Shown here: in pieces, positions 53,701 to 63,818 of the stretch
Layout: each line of letters opens with the position of its first letter
How positions within the stretch are numbered: the stretch's first letter is position 1
From: Branchiostoma lanceolatum
Lineage: Eukaryota > Chordata > Leptocardii > Amphioxiformes > Branchiostomatidae
Assembly (NCBI RefSeq): GCF_035083965.1
Contig: NC_089736.1
Location: 10,750,207-10,814,206, forward strand
DNA: 64,000 nt
Direction: 5' to 3'
Notes under the pieces: generated by a model
What the model was told of the DNA's origin: nothing
The model's database searches: none
What the model saw: the letters and a program-made list of their open reading frames with translations, nothing else
Translations under genes and position numbers: made by a program

Positions 53701-54182
53701 AGCTTACACTTTCTAGCAGATTGAACATCATAAAGCAAACCGTTGAAAACAGACTGCCATATATGAGGGGGGGGGTCCCCTCTAGTCCACCCAGCTAGTG
53801 TCTCTTCTTCGCAAGCTCCGGAGAGAACTACATTTCCCATCTATTTCACAGACAAACACACAATTAGGGTAGTGAGCTAACCGTCACTATCAAGTGATAT
53901 GTCTGCTCAGTCGATGGCAAACTTGACTTCTTACCAGTGCAGGAGTGTCCAGACTGGGAGTACCCACTTCTACAGCTGCAGCTGTAGCCTCCAGCGTTGT
54001 TGTGACAGTTGTGGGCACACCCTCCATTGTTGTTTGAACACTCGTTTATATCTACATACAAGTAATTGATTAGTTGATATTCCATTGTAGAATTCATTTT
54101 ATTTTTTTATTAATTCTGTAGTGTATGTTTCCTGTTATGTCTTATGTATAGTGAGTTTTAGATTAGACCTCTGTTGGAATAG

Positions 54183-54238
<56 letters not shown>

Positions 54239-55576
54239 ATCAAACTGGAAGAGTGATGCTTTTTCAACAGTACAATATGCTTCACCATGGCTTTGCTCTG
54301 CCCAAGCACAGGGTCATAACATGCATAGTTTGTATTGAATAGTAATTATGTCCGAGGCCCCGAATTGAAAGTTAAGGCCTGATTCATTGTTAGATGAGTG
54401 TTCAGCACCAAGGACAGGCCCAATGATGAAAGTGTACATGAGATTATGGGTCAGGTTGCATTTCAGCACCAAGGTCAGGGCCGCAGCGTTGAAAACTTAC
54501 CGTTACACGACCTCCAGTGTGATCCGCTCCCAGCCGTCCCCGCATCCCTCCTGTCACATGAGTAACCAGATGAACATGGCCATTTGCTGCACGCAAGTGT
54601 GATCAGATACTCTTTCTGGTATGAGAATTAAACACACTGACTGTTTAGACATCCAATAGAGGTAAGCAGTCATAATGCCCCCATGTATGGTGAGTTGGGG
54701 TGGGTGTGTCTTCAACTGTTGTGAGGATTGTATCGCTCAGGTTATGTACAATACTTAAAACAAGCAACGAAAGGTGTTCTCAGTGACAGGTACTTATAGG
54801 CATAGCCTATAGAAAGAAAAGCATGTGATCCTAGCTGCCCATTTTTTGGTACTATTTGTACTAGTGCTATTTGTACTAAAATGAGTCGGAAACAGATTGA
54901 ATTATGAACGCCTTACCGAATCTTCACGGTTGTAGACCTCTTCCACTTCCTCGAAGCTACAACCTTCTCTGTAACACTCCTCATACAACCCCCTTTTGGT
55001 TCTCCTGTGTATTGGGGGCTCAAGGAAATCGTTTGCTTCTTTTTCGGTCCAGAAGAGTGATGACTTGCCATTGACATTCGCCTTGTCAGTCACATCATCG
55101 TCATTTGCATCATCAACATCATCGATCAGCTGCTGCTGCACAAATGACTGCAAGTCATTTGCACCTAAACTATAAAAGGATACAGAAAACAAATTATAAT
55201 CATTTTCAGCATTAAAGATAACACAAGCACGTACATGTAGCAAATGTTTTTCAGCTATAAGTAAGTAAGCAAGTGATATATAGATATCAAAACTGCAATG
55301 TCATATATGCTCAATAATTCTTTATTAACACTGAACCCATCAGTACTGGTATGTTCGTGTTACAATAATGATGTTTTATTTTGAAAGCACAATTCTTATT
55401 ACCCTAGACCTGTAAAATCATTCTTAACCACAATTTATATAGATCCCCAGTTTTGGTTACCACAAACAAAAACAAAACATTGCTATTTCAACTTACCACA
55501 AAGCTGTCTGAATTATCAGCAAGAATATGGTCAGGCAGTTCAGTAGCCAGGGTTGCGTGATGTTCAAAAGCCTCAT
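29772..55576 (-). CDS. Giant secreted Gla/EGF/EMI-like/FN3-like repeat protein, 51 coding exons, 3,487 aa
   Basis: Exons in transcript order: 55497-55576, 54917-55169, 54501-54615, 53935-54051, 53383-53460, 53040-53207, 52008-52118, 51246-51479, 50977-51100, 50466-50558, 49987-50094, 49568-49760, 48499-49310, 47105-47222, 46494-46670, 45270-45476, 44598-44872, 43979-44114, 43451-43666, 42892-43045, 42468-42742, 41932-42126, 41344-41485, 41088-41207, 40240-40646, 39928-40099, 39341-39777, 39060-39165, 38828-38944, 38376-38511, 38044-38221, 37629-37896, 37256-37442, 36789-37110, 36551-36670, 36176-36304, 35754-35975, 35325-35462, 35003-35180, 34709-34862, 34401-34534, 34128-34258, 33542-33689, 33166-33372, 32765-32968, 31817-32578, 31425-31646, 31221-31310, 30653-30978, 30293-30494, 29772-30037. 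Lengths sum to 10,464 nt with every phase matching. Order: signal peptide (1-26), acidic propeptide and Gla domain (27-125), Cys-rich/EGF part (to about 307), non-Cys segment, EMI-like part (about 395-490), then FN3-like repeats to the C terminus. No transmembrane segment is seen, so it is likely extracellular or blood/matrix. The function is unknown. Confidence 0.85.
31817..32578 (-). other. Jelly-roll (DUF642/CBM-like) insert in exon 46 of the giant gene
   Basis: This 254-codon exon is the second largest in the gene. After an FN3-like end (VTIDTTPPVP) it reads LEDFSFEESP, then SHWTIEDGSS, VLYLAGSLSQLLTT, SKYRLTLSLLHNPF and finally GILVDNVNVRLC. The N-x-S-F-E start, aromatic middle and [IV]-D-N-[IV]-x-[IV] end are typical of carbohydrate-binding jelly-roll domains such as DUF642. 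A sugar-binding role is inference. Confidence 0.55.
42307..42369. repeat. 21-bp tandem repeat, three copies
   Basis: Three near-exact units of ACTTACTATAAAGTCAAAAG in an intron of the giant gene. Confidence 0.8.
44370..44505 (-). repeat. tRNA-like SINE in an intron of the giant gene
   Basis: The minus strand carries the B box GGTTCGAATCCGGGG and a tRNA-like A-box region about 40 bases before it. GATGGTATACTTGTTGG and CTTTCGGAAGAGAC follow. It is a different family from the copy at 2.0 kb. Ends are uncertain. Confidence 0.55.
45123..45250. repeat. 27-bp direct repeats 101 bases apart
   Basis: AGTATTAGTCTATAATCATAGCCTAAT occurs exactly at 45123-45149 and 45224-45250 (written here as a motif of 27 positions, first part AGTATTAGTCTATAATC). 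The intervening 74 bases show no known element. It is a short segmental duplication or replication slippage. Confidence 0.7.
46275..46375 (-). repeat. Decayed 3' part of a SINE
   Basis: GATTTTGACTTGATTTTATTAG, AATTGCA and CAGCTATTGCCGGTG match the tail part of the SINE at 1982-2178, with about 25 extra bases in the middle. The head is missing. Confidence 0.55.
47222..48498. other. Largest intron of the FN3-like block
   Basis: Intron 13 of the giant gene, about 1.28 kb. It contains a short GT/G-rich run near 47627-47647 and no other feature that I can name. Confidence 0.5.
49987..51100 (-). other. EMI-like Cys-rich exons of the giant gene
   Basis: Exons 9-11 give NVCNRRTSYDC, YTRPCGWSTC, then TCYRTEYFCCTGY and GGRCI. 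The order (an early Cys, a C-G-W/x-C knot and a Y-x-C-C-x-G-Y end) resembles the EMI domain of fibulins, multimerins and MEGF proteins. The match is by pattern and moderately strong. Confidence 0.6.
52478..52745 (+). repeat. tRNA-derived SINE, plus orientation
   Basis: Starts GCGTAGTCCAGTGGTTAGCG (A box) and has CCCCGGGTTCAGCCC (B box) some 40 bases later, then an unrelated body. It lies in intron 6 of the giant gene. The 3' end is not sharp. Confidence 0.6.
52760..52860 (-). pseudogene. Fragmentary duplicate of the 3' end of exon 6 of the giant gene
   Basis: This piece of intron 6 repeats the sequence across the donor end of exon 6 (53040 onward): CTGCAGAGTCTATTTCTATA and GGTGGTG... are shared, as is the flanking intron ACATAAACTACATATCTTG. 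The donor is altered and the reading frame is not kept, so it is a dead exon copy from a local tandem duplication. A third, shorter related piece (GTGAAGACAGTGTCCAG...) starts near 52390 and again near 52955. Confidence 0.6.
54187..54235. repeat. (TC)n microsatellite
   Basis: About 24 TC units in the intron between exons 3 and 4 of the giant gene. Confidence 0.9.
54501..55576 (-). other. Signal peptide, propeptide and Gla domain exons of the giant gene
   Basis: Exon 1 gives MRLLNITQPWLLNCLTIFLL, a clear signal peptide. Exon 2 is acidic and then reads EANDFLEPPIHRRTKR, which fits the carboxylase recognition site plus furin site (F-L...R-R-x-K-R) of vitamin-K-dependent proteins. GLYEECYREGCSFEEVEEVY follows, with the C-x4-C loop and about nine Glu that could become Gla. 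Exon 2 ends in phase 0, as the Gla exon does in vertebrate clotting factors. The aromatic F-W after the Gla region is replaced by E-Y-L, and a W-x-C-rich segment (residues 112-149) follows. A gamma-carboxylated protein is inference from these motifs. Confidence 0.82.
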
Positions 55577-56455
55577 GTCTTTCTGTAAAGCGATTGTATG
55601 CGACGTACATGTAATGGTTTTAACTTGATGATGGATTGATAGTTTGATTTGTAAATAGGTAGCAATTGTAGTAATTTGCAGATATGTTTTTATTGCCAAA
55701 TATGTCGACTGATGGTTTCAGTCATAATTAGCTTCTGACCTCAACCAATCCTTTTCTTCAATTCTACCTGCTTTTACCTGTATGTAAATATGTAATTATG
55801 TGTATATGTATGTATTTTGAGATGTAACGTTACATGTAGTGTTTATGAGCACTAGAAGATTAGCCCCCCAGAGGGGCTAAAGGGTATCTCAAGAAACTCA
55901 ATAAACTCAAAGGTGGGAACAATTGTTTTTTTGGACTTAGAGTTTCTGTACAAGACTTAGGTGTTAGCCTCTGCCACATGTCAGAGGGATGTGAAACTTG
56001 GCCATCTAGAATTCTGGAGATCATCCAACAAAACTTTGTGTTCTGTGATGGCTCTTTTTTGCTATATATTATTACTGTTAATAAAGAAATAGATAATCAT
56101 CAAATCCCAATTTTTATTTAATGATAATATCAACATAACTATTCTAATTCTATCTGTATATTTTGGTCCAACAGTGTTAAAGAACCTGGGCATGAAGGTA
56201 GAACAATTATCAGGAAACTACCATCTTTTATTCTTATTATTTGAAACATTCAATTAAATTTGTGATGAAGAAGCTCTAATTCATGTTTTTGTCTTTATGA
56301 TTTTCAGGTGAAGATGATATTTCCTGCATTGGCAAGGTCATAGGGAGGGCATTATGGTCACAAGGACAAACTAGACTGGCCGTCATTTGCTTTAAGAGCA
56401 AATTCAGGATGTTTCGCCCATACTCCTCATGCAATAACTCCTGGGCAAATCCAAG
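55577..56455. other. Upstream flank of the giant gene
   Basis: AT-rich, with no exon or known element that I can support. The promoter and any non-coding first exon of the giant gene should lie here. Confidence 0.4.
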
Positions 56456-56457
56456 TT

Positions 56458-57215
56458 TCTGCATAATTTATGCAAATGAGGTCCTCATGACCATAAGTTA
56501 TGTCCAGGTGCTTTCAACTTTCCTACATGTACCTACATGTTCAAGATGACATCCGCAGCTTTTACAGTAAGGGGAATACAACATGATGCATAAATTATGC
56601 AAGTGAAGTCCTCATTAGCATAATTTTTGGCCAGGTGCATTCACCTTTCCTAATGGTACCTACATCTTAAGGATGACATCCGCAGCTGCCACGGTAAGGG
56701 ACATACAAGTTAATGCAAGAATTATGCAAATGAGGTCCTCATTAGCATAATTCATGGCCAGGAGTGATGACCTTTGCTAACGGTACGTACATGTCAAATC
56801 TGACATCTGCAGCTTTTCCGGTAAGGGAATTACAAGTTTACGCATAAATCATGCAAATGTGGTCCTCATTAGCATAATTTATGGCCCGGTGTGTTCGCCT
56901 TTCCTAAAGGTACCTACATCTCAAAGATGACATCCGCAGCTTTTACGGTAAGGGACAGACAACTTCATGCATCAATTATGCAAATTAGGTCCTCATTAGC
57001 ATAATTTATGGCCAGGTGTGTTTGCCTTTCCTAAAGGTACCTACATCTCAAAGATGACATCCGCAGCATTAACAGTGAGGGACATACAACTTTATGCATA
57101 CATTATGCGAATTAGGTCCTCATTAGCATAAGTAATTGTCAGGTGTAGTCACCTTTCCTATAGGTACCTACATCTCAAATATAACATCGATACCATGTAA
57201 CATAAGGTACATATA
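56458..57215. repeat. Six-copy tandem repeat of about 127 bp with octamer motifs
   Basis: Each unit holds TTATGCAAATGAGGTCCTC, ATTAGCATAATTTATGGCC, GGTACCTACATCTCAAAGATG and ACATCCGCAGCTTTTACGG. Copies begin near 56463, 56584, 56711, 56838, 56968 and 57095. ATGCAAAT (the POU/octamer site) is exact in four of six copies. It lies in the spacer between the 5' ends of the divergent giant and lipid-transfer genes. Confidence 0.8.
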
Positions 57216-59861
57216 ACTTTCTGTAATACCATTAGTGGAGGTACCCCCTGACATCTGCTTGGTTTTAAGTCCCAGACATGGGAAGTCTTATGTTACAGTA
57301 TGACCTAGTTCTTGCTGGCCCTGACAGAAAATAACCAAAAATTGCATAAAAAAATTGCAAAATAAATCATTTTGAAGTAGTGTATGCCAAAAAAATAATG
57401 GGGTCCTTTGGGTAAATATCCAATGCACAACTAAACCAAATTTCAGGTCCTCAGGTTTCAACACCACGACACTGGAGGCCATCATGTGCGACTTTTGTCT
57501 GAAAATGACCAAAAAACCTCCATAAAATCATTTTAAAAACTTATATCACAAAAATTTTAAAAGGGTCTGGGGGTATACACGTACTCTAGCTGCATACCAA
57601 ATTTCAGCTAATTTGGTCGACGGACGACCGACAAGAAGCGATTTGAAGATTTGACAGGAGAAGAAGAAACCTGACAAAAACAATATTGGCGAAACATAAA
57701 TATAGTCATGCCATACACAACGCTGAAGCCCAGAACGAGAAGGTATTGGAAAAATGGTTATGGAAGAAAATCTTTGCAATACCAATTGTTACTGTAAACA
57801 GAAATCTTTGGATGCACTGTAAATGGACTGAAGAATGTCAAACAGCTTCTAAGTGAAATTTGAGGATCACTTATAGAGTAGAGTAGAGTAGAGTAGAGTA
57901 GAGTAGAGTAGAGTAGAGTAGATCCATTCGGCCAGGTAGGAAGGTCGTGTTCCAATTTAGGCCGCTCATCCCTTTATAGAGAAGCATGCAGGACTATCAT
58001 CTGGTTATGGAAGTGTTAAAAGTCATCAGGCATGATTTCAGCAAATTCTTAACCATAAGACTCGCGAAATCCCTTGTTTGTTTTATTTAGATCTCCATTA
58101 GTGTACAGTTTTCACAAATCATACACTATTCTTCGTGGAGTCCATAACATGGTCCAAGTTAAGGAAATGTTTTCTTTACAAATGTGCAAAATAGCGATTT
58201 TAGGTTTCACTTTGAAACATAGTTCAGCTCATTTTTGAGACACACCTACATAATATTATAAGCTTATTTGATAGGAAAATGTCTCCATTAATTGCAGCTT
58301 ACTTTTTCTTTGACACATTATGTATCATACTATAGGGGGCCTGAAACCTGCACCACTTTTTGCCAAGGGCAAAAGCTTTCTTCCACCAAAAAATGAACTG
58401 ACCATGGCATGTCCAGGCCTAGGACAGAAGATACAGATACAGGGAACTCTGTTGCAATACCAAGGCTAGAAGGCCCAAAATTGACCTTGACCTACCTACA
58501 TGCCAAATATTATCACAAACCATCCCTTCTAAGCCTATTGAGTTTAAATGCCGGGCGAAGTATGCAGAAAGACACACAGACACACCGAAAACAATACCTC
58601 CAGTTACTGGTGTAATAAATTGTTCTATAAAACAACATTGGGCATCAAGCTATCAATAGTATTAACGGATCATTTTTTTCTTTCAAGTACACAACATAAC
58701 AAGCTCTTTATCATGTTAAACATACCCACAGTGCACTGGATGAGAAAGGACTATTTACATTAATGCGACCCCATAAGGTCAAGGTATGAATCTTCTACAA
58801 AATGACTGAGTTCAATAAAAGTCAAAGGGAAAATGTTTGTGGTGGTTTTACATTGTACAATGTATGTTTTCATTTGTCAATGACCTCTTCACCGTGAACT
58901 TGAAACCACCATGAACATTTCTTCTTTTACAGTGTAGTACTTTTATTATTGAACTCTGAGTGAGTCATGTCTTGACCTTAACAGGGGTCACAGTAAAACA
59001 CTGCATGACTGTTGCAACCACAAACTTAAAACCACTGCAAACACTCCATTTTCTCCTGCCATGAAAATCCTTTAACAGTTACAGTATTAACTACATAAAT
59101 TATGATTCCACCAAGGACATCCTGTATAATGTGCTTGATTCCACCATGTAATTAAATCTTCCTTGCCTCTAATATTTTGCAATTGTCTCGACAGAACATT
59201 AAAACATAGCTGCGCCCAATGTTGTATATAATGATATGTGATGACATGACATATGTGTGATACAACAGTGAAACACTGGATGTCAATAACAATCTTTTCA
59301 TGAAAAATACTGTCCCACACTCTAATAGTGGCCAGCTTTGGACATGATCATGGTACAAGATAATGTGTATATATCAGACTGTAATAGGCATGTGGAATGA
59401 TCTTAATGGCTTTGGTAAACATCACACCATTTGTGATACATATTTTTTAGAATTAGATTCAGCACAAGTGCCAGAAAGAAGCAAAGTTTTACCTTGTTAT
59501 GGAGCACACTGTAAGTTGCTCAGAGCACATTCATATGATGTCCACCCTTTTCAACACTGGCTGCGACTAGTTTTATGGAATTAATCGGCCGTTACCTACG
59601 CAGTTAAGGTCCTCTCACGGACAGATACGAAACGCTGATTTTGTGACGAACAGACCTGTATGTCCTTGCACAACCTTTGACTTGTCTCTAGATCTATGCC
59701 TGAGGCAGTTCTGACAAAATTTAATGACTAAGGTCCCTCCTTGTAACAGGCACAGAAAAGAGGAATAACTGGAACTTCTACATCACGCGTTATCCACTGA
59801 AGGGCATCGCAACAACAAAAAGACATGGCGATGGCAAAACTTTAGGGAGCCTGGAGACAAA
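57216..59861. other. Spacer upstream of the lipid transfer gene, with an (AGAGT)n microsatellite
   Basis: A pentanucleotide run (AGAGT)n occupies about 57874-57921. The piece around 57580-57680 (GGTCGACGGACGACCGAC...) looks like the end of a dispersed repeat, but I cannot name it. No exon is supported. The promoter of the next gene should lie just before 59862. Confidence 0.4.
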
Positions 59862-62800
59862 ATGGAAGTCAGTTTTCGCGTGTTGACTTCTGTCTTGTTG
59901 CTTGCAGTTGGCTGTTCTGGATTAATTGACTTCAAGCCGGGTTATCAGTACCAGTACAAGTACAGCGCCTCGACAACACTCAAGCATGTCGGCACTATAT
60001 CAACCTCCGCAAAGGTAAGTCAATTTACAGTTAGCATTATAGAAGTCTAATAGTCTTCGTCATGACATTGCTGTTACAGTCAAACCTGGATTCAGCAACC
60101 ACTCAATGGACTGAGGAAAATGGTTGCTGAGGACAGGGTGAGGTTAAATAGACAGGGCTGTTTTAATGTGGCTAGTGGCTGGAGGTGGACCTGACAAGGT
60201 TTGACTGTATTTAGTGTCAAAATGGTCCATTCATGCACTTGCTACAGTTTTGAATAATGTTTTGAATAATGTTCCCATTACAAACAGCCAACAGAACTTT
60301 AATAATTATTATATCTTCAATGGTATTCATTCATATCCTAGATTATATGATTGCACTTAAGAAAAACACAGCTTGGCTATCTTTAGGTTCAAAGTGAGTT
60401 TACCCTTTGGCTTTTCATTTGACAGTTTGAATTACTTTGAAATCACCAAATGTACAGGTTGAAGCAGAAAGTTTAACTTACATGTACCAGGTAGCTTCTT
60501 TGTTGACATTTTTAGTAAACCTGTGACCTTATATTTTCTGTCATGATGATACATTCAAGCACAACCAGGCAGAAGTCTTAAATGGGGGTTAACACGAGGA
60601 TCAGAATTTTGATTTATTTTGTACTTTGAGATTGGATTAGACAAATTCTTGCCAATGTCACTGCTGTCAAATACATTAGATTACACATTTGAAACCAAAA
60701 GCTTGCATGTATGATATGTATACATAATTATGGATCTCACTAATATAGCTTAAGTCTGTATCAGGAATTGACAATATATCCTTTTTCTGTCAGTTGTATA
60801 TGTCTTAGCCTGCGAAAGAAGTGATCAAAACTAATATATTATATACATCTTGAAAACTCTCAGTCTTTTTCTTGATGAGTTCTCTTTTTGCTTTGACATG
60901 ACGTGACATAAGTGTCACTGCTACATGTATAACTTGGAGATGAATCACATCGTCTATTGGGACATGAATAGAAATGCTGCATTAAGAGTAAAATAATTTG
61001 TTTACTTAATGGCATGTCTATGGCAATTTAAAGTGCATCAGTAAATGGTAGGTAAAGGTAGTCCCTAATAGTCCAACCTTCTCCTTTCACCGCCTTTTAC
61101 CTTTCCAACCGAAGTCAAGTACCCATTTTTACACCTGGGTGGAATGAGGAAAGTCATGTAAAGTGCCTTTCCCAAGGTCACATTGTTGGTTGCATGTCAG
61201 AGGATTTAAACCCAGAACACCCTAACCATGCCAACACAATGCCACTTACATGTATATTAGTGCATCATAAATCATGTAATTGCTTGGAGTGAGATTTAGT
61301 CAGACTCATAACCCTTCAGGTCAAGGCAGTAAATATCTACATTGTAAGCCATATATCAGTCTGAGTGTACTCACTGAGGTGAAGAATTATTTTCCAACTG
61401 GATAACTTATTAGGGCTCAACAATTGCTGTGCTTTCAAATTGTTCTATAAAAATCATCGGAAAAGGAGGACAGTAGACTTCAGATGTTGACATTAACATA
61501 CATGTATTATCATACTTATTAGAGCTTCTCAGTTCACTGACAAAACAACTAGCACTACTACAGTGACTGCTGTGCTATTTTCATGAAATCAAAATAAAAG
61601 GATAGAAGATAGAAAATTGCAGTAAGAATGAGCATATGCCAATTATGCATCTTAGAAACAGGATCTAATTCTTACATTGGACTGAGATCGCATGTTGATC
61701 ATACAACGATATATGAGATTTCAAAGATCGCAGCTGAAAAGTCACTCAGCTGATTTCCAATCTGACGTTTGACATTCATTCTGGCACAATCTGACAGTAA
61801 GGAGACGAATGACAGATATCCCAGTAAAGATATGACAGTGAGAGGATTAATGTCAGACTGATTATCTTATAGTAGTGGGAGGACAAATGTCAGACTAGAA
61901 ATCTGATAATGTTATAATTATATAGTGGGAGGACAAATGTCAGATGTCAGATTGGAAATCTGATATATTGGGAGGTCAGATTTCAGATTGAAAATCAGAT
62001 AACGTTATAGTGGGAGGACAACTATCATATGTCAGGGACAATTTGATAATAGTTGGAGGACAAATATGTTAGTGTGGAAATCAGATAACGTTAAAGTGGG
62101 AGAACAACTATGATAATGTCAGTAAAAATCTGATAATAGTTGGAGGACAAATATCATATGTCAGCGTGGAAATCAGATGACGTTATAGTGGAAGGACAAC
62201 TATCATATGTCAGTGAAAATCTGATAATAGTTGGAGGACAAATATCATACGTCAGCGTGGAAAGAAGATAACGTTATACTGGGACTAACTATCATAATCA
62301 TATCAGTGGAAATCTGATAATAGTTGGAGGACAAATATTATATGGAAATCAGATAACGTTATAGTGTGGGGACATTACTATCATATGTCAGTGGAAATCT
62401 GATAACGCTAAATTCGGAGGACAATCTCAGATGTCAGATTGAAATTCTGATAATATTATAGTGGGAGGATAACTATCAGATGTCAGAGAGGAAATCTGAT
62501 AATATTATAGTGGGAGGATAACTATCAGAAATCAGAGTGAAAATCTGATGGGAAAGAAGACCAGCTGTGAGTTTTCTGTACACATATGAAGCTCCCTGAT
62601 CCCCCAATTACATGGTTCACCTGGCAGGATACCTCTAGGCCACACACTATAAATTTGAATTGTCAGAGAATTTTTTCGAGGTTGTGCCGTACAGGTATGC
62701 CACTGTTTGTACTTACAATGTTGTAAGAATATGATATAAATTAAAGACAATTCACACATTTTTAACTATCAACCAATTTCAAGGTACTGTACTTGAAGAA

Positions 62801-63818
62801 CTGACATTTGGAAATGCTAATTATGCCAACCTAATTCTTAGCTCTATCTTTAGTAAGAAGTGTTATTATCCAACACAGATCAACATCAATGTGATTGGAG
62901 GAGACAAATGGAATCGCCTTTGCCAGTTTGAAGTCAAGAAGTTCCACCATACCATTGACAATAACCCTGGAGGCAAGTATCTGTATCCAATATAGCCGGT
63001 ATAACCGCCATTCAGCGTAACACACCTGTCTCTAGAATTGTGGAAAACTTTGCTGATTTCTACTGGCATTTTTTAGGTAAAAGGGGGTTGATATATTTTT
63101 TCCATTTAAGTTCAAAATATCTGTTACATGTAATAACTATTCGTTTTTCTTTCGACTGGATCAGGTCAGAAGCAAGATTATGAAGATCTCTCGAAGTGGT
63201 ATGTGATTTTTTTCAGTTTTTAAAAATTGTTTGCTCTGTTGAAATTTTAGGACACTTTTCATCTGTTAATTCTAGATTTAGATGAAATAAATACTAATTC
63301 AGAATAAGAACAATAAAACAGTTCCTTGGTTCACACAGTTTTGTTGAGTAAATATGATCAGGTTCAACTTTTATTTTCCTCCGACCCCTTTGTTTTCCTC
63401 TTGCTGAATCTTTACTCTAAAACATGCAACCCTTACTTTACGTACTATATATGTCCTTTGCCCCGGTTGGACGGAATAGTCGATGGTAGTCCTCCACTGC
63501 ACTTGTCTCTGGGCCTTAATTCTTTCTGAGGTCGTGCCAGCTGTTGCTAATGCTCCTCATCTCCTCTGTCAGTGTCCTTCCTCCAGCTGTTCTTTGGTCA
63601 CTCTCTCTTCCGTTTTTGCCTTTACCAGTCTGTTTGAGATTTTAACATATTCCATAAATTATTTCTTATCTCAAAACAATCCTAGGTTCAGCTTTAACTT
63701 CTCCAACAGTGGTGAAATCCTTGAGGTGCAGTACCCAGAGGATGAGAAGTTATCTGCTGTCACACAGAAGAAGGCGCTTCTTGGAACATTCTCCGCAAGG
63801 CTGCACGCTTCATACCAG
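59862..63818 (+). CDS. Large lipid transfer protein (vitellogenin-N type), 5' end only; continues past the window
   Basis: Exons 59862-60014, 62879-62972, 63165-63198 and 63686-63818 join in frame (138 residues visible). The start MEVSFRVLTSVLLLAVGCSG is a signal peptide. FKPGYQYQYKYSAST follows, the usual opening strand of a vitellogenin/apoB/MTP N-terminal barrel. Next come W-x-x-L-C-x-F-x-V, the FSFNFSNSGEILEVQYPEDE stretch, and VTQKKALLGTFSARL, matching the family's G-x-I-x-x-V...E...V...K-K-x-x-L pattern. Known role: secreted carriers that load lipid through this domain. Which subfamily (vitellogenin, apolipophorin, apoB or other) cannot be told from the first 138 residues. Exon 2 uses a GC donor. 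The first intron is about 2.9 kb and carries a minisatellite. Confidence 0.75.
61080..61255 (-). repeat. Decayed SINE in intron 1 of the lipid transfer gene
   Basis: CACCTGGGTGGAATGAGGAAAG, GTAAAGTGCCTTTCCCAAGG and a worn B-box region (GGATTTAAACCC) match the SINE at 1982-2178 in the same orientation. Confidence 0.6.
61790..62545. repeat. Diverged minisatellite, about 12-15 units of 45-65 bp
   Basis: Units repeat AGTGGGAGGACAA, ATCATATGTCAG and GGAAATCAGATAACGTTATA with many small indels. The block is in intron 1 of the lipid transfer gene. Confidence 0.75.

Larger units (their letters stand above)
52008..54051 (-). other. EGF-type and Cys-rich exons of the giant gene
   Basis: Exons 4 and 5 start DINEC, the calcium-binding EGF signature; the first (DINECSNNNGGCAHNC...GYSCSCRSGY) is a full cbEGF and the second continues into exon 6 (ACTQIDNCDEERC). 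Exon 7 ends SCSCSSGFSGDHC, another EGF-like end. All are phase 1-1 exons, the usual EGF-module arrangement. Confidence 0.85.

Noticed and set aside
56458-57215. A CRISPR-like array
   Set aside because: The units are tandem with no unique spacers, and the genome is eukaryotic.
57288-57955. Minus-strand open frames beyond the octamer array
   Set aside because: No domain, splice signals or start context. The area looks like dispersed repeat sequence and the (AGAGT)n run.
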